Of a DNA stretch of 64,000 nt, positions 1-10,589 are shown piece after piece. A program made the position numbers and the translations under genes. Below the pieces are notes generated by a model, which was not told where the DNA came from, ran no database searches, and saw only the letters and a list, made by a program, of their open reading frames with translations. Position 1 is the stretch's first letter; each line of letters starts with the position of its first letter. The stretch spans positions 676,284-740,283 of the forward strand of contig MNCI01001310.1 of the NCBI GenBank assembly GCA_015680685.1. Reading direction: 5' to 3'. The stretch is from Gnetum montanum (Eukaryota > Streptophyta > Gnetopsida > Gnetales > Gnetaceae).

Positions 1-328
1 TAGTAAGAATTGAATATGTTGTCTTTTTAGAGTAGAAGATAGTAATTTTTTGTTTTTATTATACAATAGGAGTTTATTTTAATAAAATATAGGAAATTTT
101 TGGATTGATGGGTAGTTTTAATGTTATTTTAGCCCAAATCCATATATATATTTACTTTTTAAGGTTTTTTTTTTGTCATTGGGGCTATATTGTATTATTT
201 TTAGTAAACTTTGCCTCACTTGTTACATAATATATCCAAGGCATCTCTTGGAAATTTGTATCATGCAATCATCAACATAATTTTAGCAAGAATTTCACTT
301 GTTCATCATCAATTCATCAACCTTTCAG
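1..328. other. AT-rich flank of the first LINE, no gene seen
   Basis: This stretch is AT-rich and has no convincing reading frame. It contains near-repeats of an attcatcaac word at 311-340, the last of which forms part of the LINE target duplication. It may be old LTR sequence, but I cannot assign a family. Confidence 0.4.
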
Positions 329-344
329 TAATTCATCAACTTTC
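329..344. repeat. Left target-site duplication of the first LINE
   Basis: The 16 bases taattcatcaactttc occur here and again, identically, at 6335-6350. They sit directly outside the T-run (345-350) that is the poly(A) tail of the minus-strand LINE. A duplication of 7-20 bp is the usual footprint of target-primed LINE insertion. Confidence 0.85.
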
Positions 345-759
345 TTTTTTGAGAGAAAGTCGAGATTCATTAAATGAAAGTAAAGGTAATGTACAACAGT
401 GGCAGCGCGTGGTCGACACTAGCAGGAAAGGGTAGGAGCCTCATGGCAGGCCATAGAACCCCTAGCCCACAACCCCAAAATAGAACCCCGCCAAATGGCT
501 GGCCCAAAGCCCACACAAGTGCTTTCGAATCAGTCCCCCAAAATAAACCACACCCCCCCCCTCCCCCCAAAAAAAAAAACCCCCACACCAGATTGCTAGG
601 ACATCAAAATGAGCCTTTCTTTGTTTGTGTCATACTGGCCGTTGTGGAGCCCTCCTCAATGCTTGACATCCCCGCCGCGGATGCCCCCAAATCACCTCCC
701 GCCTAGCCTAGAGATGGGCTTGCTCATTACGCTCGATCGTTTCGGCCACACTCCGCTAC

Positions 760-1000
760 GACTCCCTTCTAACCCCTAGTTGCCGTTGAGCTCCACAACT
801 CTCCCGTCACTGCTTGTGCAGCTTGACCATTCGAGCATACTTAGCCATGTGATGCTCAAGCAAGTCTTCCATGAGTTGTAGATCCTTGATCCTCTGCGCA
901 TCCGCCTGTGCTTGAATTGATGCCTGCATCGCCTCCCAGCAGGATTGCTAGATTGCCCTTTCCTCAGATCTTGTGTGCTTTGTTGCCGAATGGTAGGCCG
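760..1000 (-). pseudogene. LINE 3' module, coiled-coil segment
   Basis: In one minus-strand frame this encodes an Ala/Gln/Glu-rich helix with EAMQASIQAQADAQRIKD and LMEDLLEHHMAK segments, followed by stops. It occupies the same relative place as the much clearer coiled coil in the second LINE (29684-30039). The sequence is diverged, and the C-terminal CAC domain of the second copy is not visible here. A 109-codon frame in another phase (776-1105) is Arg/Ser-rich and is taken to be its shadow. Confidence 0.4.
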
Positions 1001-1409
1001 CCTTGAGGGTTGCCCATGTTTGATCAGCTTGTGTAGGCTGCCCGCCCTGTGTGCCGTCTGGTTCCACCTTCCCTGTGTTGGCACTAGATGTCTAGCCCTC
1101 CTCACTTATCCCCTTCGGTTGCTCAGGCTTCCGTGTCCCTTGCGCCAAACCTTGAGGTCTCCTGTGGTAAATGAGCATCGACGTAGCCCTCACTTGCGTT
1201 GGTATGTTGGCACTCCCTACTCTCCAGAGCATTAGGATGACCCCGAAGTGTCATTTGGGCCTTTTTCGCCTCAGAGAGCATAGGAGAAAATGGGGAATGT
1301 TAGTCAGAATATTGTGATGGATACACCTAAGGAAGGCGAAGTGCACCCCCACTAGATGAAGCAACAACCCGGATTGGACAAAAAAATGATCTACAAGATC
1401 CGTGGCTAC

Positions 1410-1766
1410 CTACCAAACCCTTGGTAGCTTATTTTTCCGTACATGGCCACTAGTGGTCCATGGCACAGTACCTTGGAAAAACTCCGTCGCACACGTTTGG
1501 GAGTGAATTGCCTGCGGGATAACCTCCCTTTCTGTAGGCACCCCCAAAACCTCCTGCAGAGCCATCTCAGTTAGCGTTATGATTCGGCCCCTAAACCGCG
1601 TTTCCTTGCCCTCCCAGTTTGTGAAGAAACTTTCTGTCGGTAACCCAAGCTCCCCTTCCATACGATGCAACATTTCCTCCCATCCCATTCTTGCAATTAG
1701 CGGCCATAGTTGAGCATCTCCGATGAATTTAGTGATCGCAAGTTTGTGAATTGGCCCCCATGCCAT
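1410..1766 (-). pseudogene. LINE 3' module, globular-looking domain
   Basis: An open stretch of 118 codons follows the ORF2 zinc finger and a WSAWKSKNNS tail segment. It reads FFTNWEGKETRFRGR, then ITLTEMALQEVLGVP. The same arrangement follows reverse transcriptase in the second LINE (28980-29300), where [16 protein letters not shown] and [14 protein letters not shown] can be read. I know no such domain as a standard LINE part. The pattern (an aromatic and N near the start, then RGR or RGK, then a short segment ending LGxP) resembles the putative plant transposon-protein domain seen in some plant LTR elements. That resemblance is from memory and uncertain. Function unknown. Confidence 0.55.
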
Positions 1767-1799
1767 GGCCTACGTTGCTTCTGTCCACAAGAAGACTCT

Positions 1800-4700
1800 G
1801 GCCCTGATGATTGCAGATGGCATTGGCACCTATTGCCCTTTGAAATAGAATTGTTTTTGCTTTTCCAAGCAGACCATACTATAGCCAGTGCTTGAGAGTC
1901 CCTGGAAGGCAAAGGGGGGGGGGGGGAAGCCGCGCTATCCACCAAACCTCCCATAAACAGGCATTGGTTAAGCAAATGAATTAACGTCTTCACCTCTTTT
2001 TGATAGAGAGGGCATGTATCATTAGCAACTATTCCCCGCACCCTCAATGCCGCCTGCATCGGTCAGGCATTATGCTTAACAAGCCAACCAAAAGCTTTTA
2101 CCTTTTCTGGTAGTTTGCCTTTCCACAACTCTTTCTACCCAGTGATTGGCAGATACAGCTTCTTGATCACCTTGGATGGTGGTTTGCCCAACAACCCTTT
2201 GGCCTCCATTATTTTGACATGGTGGTAGAGGTTTTTCTATAGGTATGAGCATCTGTTGTCTGCCTCCCATCGATTATACTTCTGGTCAATTATCCTCATC
2301 CAAGGGGCTTGCTCCCTGGGTTGCATCAACATTTTGTTTAGTAGGTGTTGCAGGTCAAACGTGGCCTCATCCCTAAAAGATAGCACCCCGGTTCCTCTTG
2401 CCTCCCGTGGGCTCGCAATCAGCTGCCAACAAACCAAGTGTAAATTTTCCCCCTTTGCCCCTACACCGAATGAAATGCCTGATCATTTGGTCCACTTTTT
2501 GGATGACCACAATTGGCAGAACAACCATAGAAGTGGTGTAACAGGCAGTAGCCATCAGCATCGTAGATGCTAGTAACATACCCCTCCATGACAGGAACCG
2601 GTTACTCTAGTGCTTAATTTTTGCCTACACCTTTTCCAATAGACCCACCCACATTCCGTTCCGGTGCCACTCAAATATTAGCATTCCTAGGTACAAATCC
2701 TGCTGCCTACCAGGCAATATGCCGAGCACTTGCACAATTTTCATGCTTACCTACCCCGTGGTGTTAGAGAAATGTATGGCCGATTTTCCCTTATTAATTG
2801 CCAGCTCCAGTTCCCCCTCCATCTTGTGTAGGGCCCGTTAATGCTTCCACTTGTGGCACCATGGCTTTGGAGAACAAAATTGTGTCATCCACAAAATGCA
2901 TAGCTAGGTAGTGCTCCCCTGCAATAGTTAGCCCCTGCATCCCCTTGGCAGAGCAGTAAGCTTGCAGCAGGTCCATAACCAGGAGAAAAAGCAAGGGAGA
3001 AAGCAGATCACCCTGGTGCAACCCCCTGCCCATGGTATTGAAACCCCACAGCTGACCATCAGTATCCAGCGAATATCGGCCCAATCTTTGTATTTGGAGA
3101 TAGAGGTTAACAAAAGTAGGGCTGAAGCCTTTTAACATTATGATTTGCTTTAAGGTCGCCTAACTTATCGTGTTGTAGGCCTTGGCAATATCTAATTTGA
3201 TGCACATGCTTGGAAACTACGATCTGTGCAGTGAGTGCAAAACCTCCTGAAGCAGTAGAACCTGATCTTGTAGGAAGTGGTTCCTGATGAACCCAGCTTG
3301 GTACACTCCCACAACCTTCGTCATTCAAGGGGCCAATCGTGCCACAAGCAGTTTTGAAAATAAGGAGAGCAATGTGTTATAGACCCCAATGGGCTTGAAA
3401 TGAGCTGGCTCCAACGGATTTGGCACTTTCGATAGGAACACAATCTGGGAGCAGTTGATTTCCCATCTCACCTGCTGCCAACTAAGCATTGTATTAAATG
3501 CGTCCAACATGTTCTCCCCTACTATGTCTTCAAATTCTCTGAAAAATTCTACTGGCCAACCATCGGGCCCCAAGGCCTTGTTAATCTGCATTGATCACAG
3601 CACTGTGTGTAGCTCGACCTAAGTGAAGGGTTGAAGAAGCCTCTTTTTGTCAAACCCTGACACCATTTGTTGCACGGGCATCAAAATTTGTGTTGTCTCC
3701 CACCTATGCCATATGTTGCCCCAATATGCTTGTAAGACATCTGCAATTTCCTGCTCGTTGGTTGCGTTACCTGCCACCTGCATATGCAGCTTGTGCTTCA
3801 AGCTCCCCTTGCTTTTGGCAGTGGCATACAAGAAACACGTGTTCCTGTCCTCATCTTTCGGCCAGGAAACTCGAGCCCTCTGCCGCCAATACTCTTCCTC
3901 CTCCTTGTGCAACGCTTGTAATTCTTGAATCAGTTCTTACTCCTCATCTTGTTAGGTTGGCCCTAGCCTCTTGCCTGTCTTGCACGTCCCTCAGGTCGGC
4001 TTGCAGTCGTTGTTGGTATGTCTTGAAACCATATTTCTCCTTCGATGTCTGAGCATTTATCTGATTTTTTAATTCCTTTAGCCCCTTTGTTAGAAACTCT
4101 CTCGGGTCCCGAGCTTCAGAGTAGTTTTGCCATATGCTTTGCACCAATGGCCAGAGCCAAGGTTTACTCAACCAAGTTTGTTCAAAATGGAAAGGTCTGG
4201 GCATTGGGCTTTGCCCCCCACCAAGCCAATATAAAATCGACCTATGATTAGAAGCCTATCATTCTTGTCCTATCACCCATATGTCTGGCTCCAATAGCAG
4301 CCTTGTACTCACCTAGACTCCATCATCCTAGATTGGACTCGATCATACCTTCGTCTTCTATTACTCCAGGCGTATTTGCAGCCCTCAATGTCCAGATTCG
4401 CCAAGTTGTGCCTTAGCAAGAAGTTCATGCACTCCACGCTGCCAAGCAGGTCTATGGTATCTATGCTTGTTTTCTCCCATGGATATAGGCGTTGATTGAA
4501 GTCCCCCACTAGTAACCATCTGTCTGTATCAAGAACCACCTGCATCACCCTTTTAAGTTCTTGAATCCTCACCTCCTAGCATTATGCCCCATATACGTTG
4601 GTTAGCCAGATTCGTTGTTGGGGAAGGTAAATTGTCTGGGTCCATTGTGAGTTGTCCACCTAGCTAGCAGGAAGTTTGGATGAAATAGCAAGTCCCCTTG

Positions 4701-4887
4701 CTTGTCTACTACATGGGACGTTCATCAAAGTCCAACTCTCCCATCGTATCAAATTCTCTTTAGTCGCTTGCAGCTTTGTTTCTTGTAGGCAGACAATATC
4801 ACATCCCTCACTCCAAACAATCGTTTTTAGGGTATTCCATTTGTAAGGGGTACCCTGTCCCTTGCAATTCTAGGACAAGATCTTCAT
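1800..4887 (-). pseudogene. LINE ORF2: endonuclease, reverse transcriptase and zinc finger
   Basis: The start is the ATG at 4885-4887, followed by an NCKGQG motif, QETKL near 4775 and LVGDFNQ near 4500, all typical of the APE-like endonuclease that nicks the target. Reverse transcriptase follows: a GPDGWPVEFF block near 3550-3590, IKLDIAKAYN near 3170-3200 (the usual AYD has become AYN), GLHQGDLLSP near 3000 and FVDDTILFS near 2870-2900, which keeps the catalytic Asp pair. The C-terminal finger reads CPLYQKEVKTLIHLLNQC near 1960-2005, with one Cys of the usual CPxC pair changed to Tyr. A run of 13 G at 1914-1926 and many stops break the frame. The order is that of plant L1-like ORF2. Confidence 0.8.
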
Positions 4888-5389
4888 GGAGATACAAACG
4901 TACGTCTGTGATAGACCTCCTTTAGGGTCCTCTGCACCCCAAGGTCCACCTCCAACTACGTCAGCCTCTTCCTCAATGCTGAGGCATCTGGCCTACCCAC
5001 CTTATTTCCTTTTGAGTATTCCACATCGTCATTAGGTTGTGGTTGGTTGGGTCATAGCTAGATTTGCAAGTTTTGGCCTGGATGACCCTTGATCAAACGT
5101 GATCCACTCTCCTAAAGCAGGTAATTCCAAGTGTTGCCTGGTGGGTGTGTGTTTTAGGGAGTTCCTTGAGGATGGGGATCAGATCGCCTCCACTTGCACC
5201 CCTGACCTAGCAGTTCCCCCACCTGTCTCCAAAGCATGGTTTGCAACTCGGCCCGTCATCCCCAACAGGGCCCTAGAGGGTCCTCTGTCGGGCTTTGCGC
5301 TAGTTGCCCCTCATGGGTGTCTTGGGCCAATCCCAAGACATCCCCATTTTTGGCTCTCGGCTATGCTTGTCTGCCTTGATCTACTGGTT

Positions 5390-6298
5390 TCACGACCTTC
5401 CCATTTTTTCCCACCATGGTCCATCCATTGTGGGATTCCTTGCTTTTAACCCGACAATCCTTCGTTGGGTGCCCCTTTTCGCAAGTCGAGCACACCACAA
5501 CATTTTTCTGAACTTGATTCGAAGGTGGCATATTCTCAAAGTGTACTTGGACTCACTCCTCTTCGTCATCCATGTCCAGTACCATTTCATTGACCTTGTC
5601 TTCTGATCCAAGCGAGCACCACATGCAAAAGTGCATATACCCCATTTGATCCATCGATGCGGTGAAGGCATCGAACTTGATGAATTCCCCAAATAATTCG
5701 GCCAGCAATTTCAGAAAACCTGTTGTCTAGAACTCAAGGGGCCAGATCCAAGACCCTGATTGAGATCGTGCCTGATCAAAAAGATTGGCATCCTAGTGGG
5801 CACACGGTGCCAAAGCCAATCCTTGTGCCCCATAAAACCATGGCCCTCCTAGCAGCACACATTCTGCATCGGCGTCTGTTTTAAACACAAAGAGCAGCCT
5901 GTTGTCTGCAAGGCTACAAATTGTCACCTCCTCCAAACCCCGGTCATCTTAGCCCATTGGCGTATGAGATCCATTCTGGGATGTACACCATTAGAAACAA
6001 ATTTGGCTAACAAGCACAACTGCAGCACTTGGACTGCCTCCTCTGGTGGCCTTCTCACCTTCAGGCACATCATCCCTCCTTCATGCTTACAGGCTTCAAA
6101 CCCCAGTTCTCCATCCTGTCCAACAGATTCTCCCGCAGTGGCCAACACCCTCCTAGCTGCACCCCCCTTAGTCCCTAGTGGGCCGACCAGCCCTTGCTGC
6201 CCGTCGCCATTTGGCGTGCTGGCCGCCCCTCCAACATCGCCTGCACTGCCCCCATCGTGCCCATCGCCCTTGTTCCCATTGCCTATCCTCCCACCCAT
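5390..6298 (-). pseudogene. LINE ORF1: DUF4283-like RNA-binding protein with zinc knuckle
   Basis: ORF1 proteins bind LINE RNA and form the transposition particle. The likely start is the ATG at 6296-6298, only 36 bases inside the element; a longer frame beginning at 6361 starts in flanking DNA and was not used. The first part is Gly/Asp/Ala-rich. Around 5800-5900 the frame reads like the DUF4283 core, with an FKTDADAECVLLGGPWFYG stretch. At about 5466-5504 it encodes CSTCEKGHPTKDC, a CCHC knuckle with spacing C-x2-C-x3-GH-x4-C. Several stops and at least one shift separate these pieces, so it is a pseudogene. Remnants continue towards 5050. Confidence 0.7.
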
Positions 6299-6334
6299 TG
6301 CTGTTGTTCTGATCTGGTCCGGAACAGCTCTGTC

Positions 6335-6350
6335 TAATTCATCAACTTTC
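6335..6350. repeat. Right target-site duplication of the first LINE
   Basis: Identical to 329-344. The element's 5' end (gacagagctgttcc on the minus strand) begins immediately to the left. The perfect match over 16 bases suggests the insertion is not extremely old, although the coding frames are badly broken. Confidence 0.85.
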
Positions 6351-6930
6351 AACAACATCATTCATCATTATTTACTCAATCTTGAAAGTTGAACAGTTGG
6401 AATCTGGGACATTCACTATCTTGATCATATTTCAGTCATTTCACAATATTTTTCAGTGATTCCAGATTTATTTGAAAGCAAGAACAAGTGGCAACGTGTA
6501 GCTAAAATTTCATTGCAATGTATATCGTGATTTGGGAGAAATTCACTCTGCAATTTGACAGATTTTCTGAGTTCTAAAGTTTTACCAGAATGAATGATGG
6601 TCAATGATTGTGTTATTTCTCCCTTGTCTCACAACATTTGATGTGATCTCAAATTTATTTGAAAGCTAATATCTGTGGGAAGATTCAGTTAAAATTTTAG
6701 CATCAGAAATTTAACAATTTTTGAGTTATCATCTCTCAAAGTTGCACTACCAAAATTGCTGCGATTTTTGATAGCTTGGAAAGAACAGAACATAACCTCA
6801 GCCTCTGGATATTTTTTGTAGTGCTTTTTTTTCTCAAACAATAGAAAATTTGCTAAGCTTTCCTAGAATATTAGTTGATTCTTTGTGAAGTCAAGATAAT
6901 CAAGAAATTCTTTCGCCACCTGAAATTCCT
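6351..6930. other. AT-rich spacer, no gene seen
   Basis: This is the right flank of the first LINE. It has no open frame of note. It contains several near-copies of ttatttgaaagc and similar words, which suggests an old repeat that I cannot name. Confidence 0.35.
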
Positions 6931-6934
6931 TTAG

Positions 6935-8190
6935 AATAAGCATTAATACTTAAATCTTGGATGTCTTTCTTTATGCAAGCAAACCAAGTATGTTTTGGTC
7001 TCCCTCTTTGTTGGTTCCCCTTTAATAAAATGACCTTTTCTAACATGAGCATTCTCTGGTCTTCTTAGTAAATGATCAAACCATTTGAGATGACTTTCTT
7101 AATCTTTTTATCTATTGGTGCTGCTCCCAAACTTTTCCTAATAGCAGATGTTGATTTGATCTTTCCTAGTCACACCTAACATCCCCCTTAGCATATGCAT
7201 TTGCCACATGCATACATTGAGCCTGTTGCTTGTTGATAGGCCAACATTCTACCTCATAAAGTATCATAGGTTTAATAGCAGTTTTGTTGAACTTACCATT
7301 AAACCAAGCAGAACTAATTCTATCATAAAGCACACCACTAGCTTCTTGCCATTTCTTCCATTCTGTTTCAATTTTCTTTGTTACATTATTGTTAATCTCA
7401 CCATCCATTTGAATAAAAGCCCTGAAGTATTTGAATTGCTGATATTAAGTCACTTCTTAGTTTTGGATTCTAATCTTTGTAGCTTCATTACTTGTTTTCC
7501 TACTAAAAGTTCATTTCATGTATTCTATATTACTTATACTAATTCTTGGTACCTTTGTTTCTAAGGTGTTTCTTTAACTCTCCATTTTTTAGCTAGCACT
7601 TCATAGATTCATCCACCAAAACAATCTTAGCAAGGAGCATACACAAAGGGGTATCATCTTGAATATCTTTTAGTTAGCTCATGCATAATAATGACAAACA
7701 AATAATGGCTTAGAGCAGATCATTGGTGTAGCCTTATGTTCATAGGATAGTTTGAAGTCTTTCCACGAAGGGTGTGAGCTCGAGTTATTGCTCCATTATA
7801 CATGTTTTGAATAGTCTTTATGTACCCAATAGGAATATCCTTTTCAACAAACACCAAGTCATATGGAGATTTTTCTTCTTATACCTAAATTTCTCTGTCA
7901 ACTATCATAGCAAAGAAGATAGTGTTCATAGTTGATCTTCCAAGAATAAAATATGATTGATTTTCAAAAATAATTAATTCTTGCCTTAAGCATTGTTTTA
8001 TAACCCTTCCCCATAACTTCACTGTTTGATTAATAAGCTTGATGCCTCCATAGTTTTCACAATTTTGGATGTCTCCCTTGTACTTGTAGATGAGTACCAT
8101 AGTTATTATCCTTTAATCATTTAACATTTCCCTTTCTCTTGTATTTTCTTGAATAAATTTGTCAACCAAGTAATCCCTATATCTTCCATA
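6935..8190 (-). mobile_element. RTE-type LINE fragment A (reverse transcriptase to 3' end)
   Basis: Read on the minus strand, 7885-8100 gives IYKYKGDIQNCENYGGIKL and ENQSYFILGRSTMNTIF, the conserved stretch before the catalytic palm in plant RTE-type reverse transcriptases. Further on, 7166-7408 gives KKIETEWKKWQEASGVLYD and ILYEVECWPI, the C-terminal region of the same family. A GITWLTNLF block lies near 8130-8170. Frames are broken by stops and shifts. The far 3' part (about 6935-7060) matches the 3' ends seen near 10730 and 32550. It is interrupted on the right by LTR debris at 8214. Confidence 0.7.
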
Positions 8191-8213
8191 GACATCCATA
8201 CCTTTATAGGGAN

Positions 8214-9019
8214 AAACATAAAGGGAAAATAAAGATAAGGTTGAGAAACTGCCCTCCTTCTAGCGCCAAAAANTGTTGATGCGTAAATTTTGGACACGCG
8301 AACACCTGTGAAAACTCGTTTGAGGAGACTATCGCCTAGGGCGCCTCCCGTATAGGTACGGAAACCCGGGAATAGTCTCAGCTGGAAAGGGCAATGTGAC
8401 AGAACTTTAATAACAATATTTAAAACGAAATATCAAAATAAAAGTCTAGATTTGACTTAATATTTAAATACTCAAATTTAATTTGGAAACTTAAAGTAAC
8501 AAGATGCAGAGAAAACAGCATAGCAGAGGCGGCAATCCACGCGGCAAACCAAGGTGGCGGCAGGAGCGGATCAAGGTGACAGCCGAAAATAGGATACTGT
8601 GGGACGCGGCGGGGATTCAGACGAGGCAGGCGCTGCGGGTAAAAGAAATGCGGTGGTGCAGCAACACGGCGAAGTCACGGGAGTGCAGAGGATGGCAGCG
8701 AATTGCTGCAGCGTCAGGCGGCGATAGGCGGACAGCATCCAGCGGCGGTGACCAGAACGGCAGCGCGGCAGCGGCAGGGAACAGANAATAGTTATTAGCT
8801 ATAGCAAGATCATAGGCTTGCACACACTTAAGAATAGATTTTTCCATTTCATTTCACTCTTTGATTTTGTGCCTTCCATGCATTGTCTCATAGCCTGTTT
8901 TAGTGGTTCTTATATGTACATTAAAGGTTTGTTCAATGAGAATACCTTCATTCTTTGGTATTTGTTACATANTAGACAACAGCAACGCGGGCAGGAGGCG
9001 TAACGGCAGGCAGACGGCA
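8214..9019 (-). mobile_element. LTR fragment with N joins, inserted in RTE debris
   Basis: A sequence starting tgttgatgcg at 8274 runs to about 8785 and is GC-rich in its second half. It sits next to a primer-binding-site match at 8252-8268, so I read it as the 5' LTR of a minus-strand element. Single Ns at 8213, 8273, 8786, 8972 and 9020 bound short pieces. The piece 8787-8971 is AT-rich and unlike its neighbours, while 8973-9019 is again GC-rich like the sequence before 8786. The order of these pieces may be an assembly error. The frame 8504-8791 is not considered a gene. Confidence 0.5.
8252..8268 (-). promoter_or_regulatory. Primer-binding site, tRNA-Asn type
   Basis: The + strand reads ccctccttctagcgcca, which is what I recall as the 3' end of plant tRNA-Asn including CCA. 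The minus strand therefore carries the complementary primer-binding site, next to the LTR edge at 8274. No internal coding region follows to the left, so the element is truncated. Confidence 0.6.
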
Positions 9020-9020
9020 N

Positions 9021-10480
9021 AAGTCTATCCAAAGAATCCATGAAGGTCCTCTTAACATGATGCTACAAACTAACATGAGGTGCATAGATGCTTAGGGTGT
9101 TAATAACTATGTTTCCTAAGACAATCTTAATGGCGATGATTTTATCAACCCTTGATGAAAGTTTACTATGTTTGGAAAATCAAATATTGTTATACATGTT
9201 GTTCTAATTCTAGTAATAGTGTTTTTCATAAAGGATTATCACCTAGAGGCTCAATGCTCATCCTACCAATTCTAGGTCCTTGGAAGGTCGATGGATGAGA
9301 GAAAACTTAATCTCTTTTGAGTGGCTGTGCTTAGGAGTAATAGTTCTTTCATAAACATCCTAAATCACTTTAATACATTTTTTAAGGATGTTCTTCATTC
9401 ATAAGATCCAATCAAATAATATCTCTAGGCAGTCTATCATGTGCCTTTTCTAAGTCAATGAATATCATATGTATATTTTCCCTTTGCCTTTTAAACTTCT
9501 CCATTAATCGTTGTATCAAGAAAGTAGCCTCAATAGTTGATTTTTTTTTTTTGGCATGAATCCTTTTTTGTGTTTTGTTTTGTTTTTGTTTTTGATATTG
9601 TTGATATATGTCTGTATTCTTTCTGAAAGTTCCATAGTATCACCCATAAATTTGATTCCTCTATTCTTGTAGAGGAGGCCAATAATGCTCTTTCTTAACT
9701 TTTTAGGCATTTGTTCATTCTTCAAAATTTTATCGAATAATTGTGTTAGCTATATAGCTCATTTGTCTCCCATAGTTATTGGAACTTCTATAGGAATGAT
9801 ATTTGGTATAGCAGCTTTGCCATTTTTCATTTCAGATAAGGTTATTTTCACCTTAGAGATGAAAAATTCAGTGACTAATCCTAAATGTGGCTCATCTTCT
9901 TGAATGTTCTGCCTTCAAAATTCTTCAGTCAATAATATTTGAAAATGATTTTTCTATGTATCCAAAATTTCCTTGCCTGAATTTTTTCATTGGTCTCCTG
10001 ATGCACTCCACATTATCAATGTCTTTACATTTCTTGCTTCTGATCTTTACCAATTTGTATATAAATATAAATATATTTTCTTCCTCTTTGTTCCTGTTTC
10101 ATCATAAAAATCATTTAAAGCATTTTGTTTAGCTTTTCTTAGTGCTAGTTTGCCTTCTTTGCAATTTTGTAGATTAACATAGCTTCATGGTTTCCACTTC
10201 ATTGCCATACTTTGAAGAACTTTTTCTTATTTGGTTTAGCATATCATACTTCATCACTGACCACCATGTTTCATTTGGAATATACTTTTTCCCTTTTGTT
10301 TCATCCAAAATATCTTTTCCAATTTTTGGATGAAAATTTTTATTTGTCCACATATGGTACCTACAAAACTATTTTAATTTTGTATGCTTTCTTTGAGCAA
10401 TCATTCTTTGAAAAACGGTATGTTGTCTTCCTTCATATTTCACCATTTTATGTACTTACTTCCTTATTTTAACGCTATTT
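9021..10480 (-). mobile_element. RTE-type LINE fragment B
   Basis: On the minus strand, 9430-9540 reads STIEATFLIQRLMEKFKRQ followed by HMIFIDLEKAHDRLPRD, the palm block of RTE-type reverse transcriptase (usually LEKAYDRVPR). The preceding segment (9600-9725) reads QMPKKLRKS and LYKNRGIKFM. It overlaps fragment A in content, so it is a separate copy. The part from 9740 to 10480 is very AT-rich and only weakly readable. A short SINE-like body lies at about 9228-9345. Confidence 0.65.
9228..9345 (-). repeat. SINE-body-like fragment
   Basis: This segment resembles 34600-34705 (aaggattat, then gctcaatgctcat, then agtggctg in the same order), which is the body of the SINE candidate there. The tRNA-like head is missing here. 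Its presence in RTE debris suggests an old nested insertion. Confidence 0.4.
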
Positions 10481-10589
10481 TTGAAGCTTTATATATCTAA
10501 GTTTATGATTATTGGTTGATGTTAAGTTGTATGGCTCTCTTTGAATGTCCTTGTGTTGGTAAATGGCTTAGTCTTTTGTGCACAATATG

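Larger units (their letters stand above)
345..6334 (-). mobile_element. Full-length degraded LINE retrotransposon (copy 1)
   Basis: This is a LINE of about 6.0 kb reading right to left. Its limits are set by an identical 16-bp target duplication and a short poly(A) tail (T-run at 345-350 on the + strand). In element order it holds ORF1 with a CCHC zinc knuckle (6298 to about 5050), ORF2 with endonuclease, reverse transcriptase and a C-terminal zinc finger (4887 to about 1800), and a 3' module (about 1770-760) with a second globular-looking domain followed by a coiled coil. All frames carry stops and shifts, so it is inactive. The endonuclease and zf-RVT type finger place it in the plant L1-like group by family knowledge. 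The unusual part is the coding material 3' of the zinc finger, which lies inside the same insertion. Confidence 0.85.

Noticed and set aside
211-435. 74-codon + strand frame at the LINE edge
   Set aside because: It spans the LINE 3' terminus and target duplication, so it is a chance frame across an insertion border.
5964-6392. 142-codon Pro/Ser-rich + strand frame
   Set aside because: It is the antisense of LINE ORF1 (GC-rich Gly/Asp coding on the minus strand) and crosses the element end.
8252-8268. Possible tRNA-Asn gene fragment
   Set aside because: Only the 3' 17 bases of the tRNA are present, including CCA, which plant tRNA genes do not encode; next to an LTR edge this is a primer-binding site.
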